A stretch of 5,132 bases of DNA from an uncultured Collinsella sp. (GTDB lineage: Bacteria; Actinomycetota; Coriobacteriia; Coriobacteriales; Coriobacteriaceae), in NCBI GenBank assembly GCA_900555765.1, contig USMA01000104.1:1-5132 (forward strand). Direction: 5' to 3'. The notes below the pieces were generated by a model. The model was not told the DNA's origin. It saw only the letters and a list, made by a program, of their open reading frames with translations, and searched no databases. Shown one piece after another: positions 4,329 through 5,132 of the stretch. The number at the start of each line of letters is the position of its first letter. The stretch's first letter is position 1. A program made the translations under genes and the position numbers.

Positions 4329-5132
4329 ATGGCATCTCAAGTTGAGCTCACCCCATGCGGGGCCATGTTTGACATCTTTAAGCGCGCGGCGCATCTGAGC
4401 CATATCGAGCTGTGCGGCTTGGTGCTTTCGTCCCGTCCGCTCGCCGACGGCCGCAGCCCGCAGAGCCGGGCCGCCGATCGCTCTTGGGTTTCCCGCTTTA
4501 TCGTTCGCGCGCCGGTCGGTACGCTTCAGCAGCGCTACTTTGCCGAATACGGTACCTCGGCTGCGCGTATTATGTCGCAACTGGCCCTGCGCCAGCGAAA
4601 TCCCATGGACTCCACGGCTGTGATCAATATGGTGTGCGGTCCTGCAGGTGAACCGATGGTACGCGCGCTCGAAGAGTGCCATCAGGACACGAATCTCTAT
4701 CGCAACGCGCTCGATCGCCTGTCCCAGGCGGCGGAACTCATGCCCGCCGAGCGCGCCGAGGCCGTGCTGGTGCTGTTTGTCGCCGTCGGTTGTTCGGCGG
4801 ATGTGCGGTCCTCGGTGAACTATGCCATCGACTACGCGCACGCGACCTGTGGCGGAGGCACCTCCACGCCGCGTTCGCTTGGCATGTCGATGACCGCGGG
4901 CGAACGCGAACCCGCTCCGGCGCACCCCTTGGGCTTGCTGCGCGTACAAAACAGTTTTGTCGTGAGCGCCCCGCGCTGGATTCAGCCGAGTGAGCAGGGT
5001 GTTGAGATTGGTGCGCTGGCCACTGGTGAGGGCGATATTACCGACGTCGGCGACGATGTCTCGGCCCGCCATGCCCATATCTGGTGCGATGCTCAAAATA
5101 TCTGGCACGTCGAGGACTTGTCGTCCACCAAC
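4329..5132 (+). CDS. FHA-domain protein, 3' end missing
   Basis: The frame is open from ATG 4329 to the window edge: 268 codons with no stop, so the gene continues beyond. It starts three bases after the kinase stop and has a strong AAGGAGG, marking it as part of the operon. Residues 1-175 are mostly helical and unrecognised, with cysteines at 10, 29, 103, 117, 155 and 174. A Gly/Thr/Pro linker (175-200) leads to an FHA fold starting near PLGLLRVQNSFVV (200-212). It continues to VSARHAHIW (244-252) and EDLSSTN (262-268), where the window ends on the conserved Asn. FHA domains bind phosphothreonine peptides, so the neighbouring kinase is the natural writer. S245, R247, H248 and N268 are present, but the usual Gly-Arg pair reads G228-A229. 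That may weaken phosphothreonine binding. No membrane helix is seen in the visible part. Confidence 0.88.
   Translation, partial: MASQVELTPCGAMFDIFKRAAHLSHIELCGLVLSSRPLADGRSPQSRAADRSWVSRFIVRAPVGTLQQRYFAEYGTSAARIMSQLALRQRNPMDSTAVINMVCGPAGEPMVRALEECHQDTNLYRNALDRLSQAAELMPAERAEAVLVLFVAVGCSADVRSSVNYAIDYAHATCGGGTSTPRSLGMSMTAGEREPAPAHPLGLLRVQNSFVVSAPRWIQPSEQGVEIGALATGEGDITDVGDDVSARHAHIWCDAQNIWHVEDLSSTN

Noticed and set aside
3936..5108. Minus-strand open frame of 390 codons opposite the kinase and FHA genes
   Set aside because: High G+C gives long antisense frames. The plus strand shows kinase membrane helices and FHA motifs here, and the antisense protein is Arg/His-rich with no domain.
1..5132. 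CRISPR array, insertion sequence, tRNA or rRNA
   Set aside because: No regularly spaced repeats, transposase motifs, terminal inverted repeats, cloverleaf or rRNA sequence was seen on either strand.

Overview
The window looks like chromosomal DNA from a high-G+C Gram-positive bacterium. Genes run at roughly 60-65% G+C, Shine-Dalgarno sequences are strong (AAAGGAG, GGAGGAG, AAGGAGG), and the YbaB and RecR proteins look actinobacterial. A Coriobacteriia member such as Collinsella is my best guess from protein and codon flavour, but this is inference and no search was run.

Layout. Positions 1-402 hold no confident gene and are only about half G+C over the first 240 bases (119 of 240). The left edge may carry the start of a minus-strand gene that leaves the window, with the decayed end of another minus-strand frame just upstream of it. 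Between these and ybaB lie a perfect 22-bp palindrome with an extra half-site, a hairpin, and an extended -10 promoter. Next come ybaB (403-723) and recR (737-1333), a standard DNA-repair pair 13 bases apart. A 245-base gap follows, with a hairpin after recR, two related GTTGYGCAAC palindromes, an extended -10 promoter, and a terminator-like hairpin placed directly before the next ribosome binding site.

The right half is a tight three-gene operon. It encodes a membrane-anchored protein with a Ser/Gly linker and a Cys/Trp/Tyr-rich outer domain (1579-2484), a Ser/Thr protein kinase with four C-terminal membrane helices (2481-4325), and the first 268 residues of a protein ending in an FHA domain (4329 to the window end). 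The kinase start overlaps the previous stop as ATGA, and the FHA gene follows three bases after the kinase stop.

How they may work together (inference): the kinase has all its main catalytic residues but no PASTA-type outer sensor domain. The first gene supplies an extracytoplasmic domain and the last a phosphopeptide-reading module, so the three could form a sensor-kinase-reader circuit. The FHA domain lacks the usual Gly-Arg arginine, and the operon leader may have an attenuator that a leaderless reading frame runs through. These are the points most worth checking.
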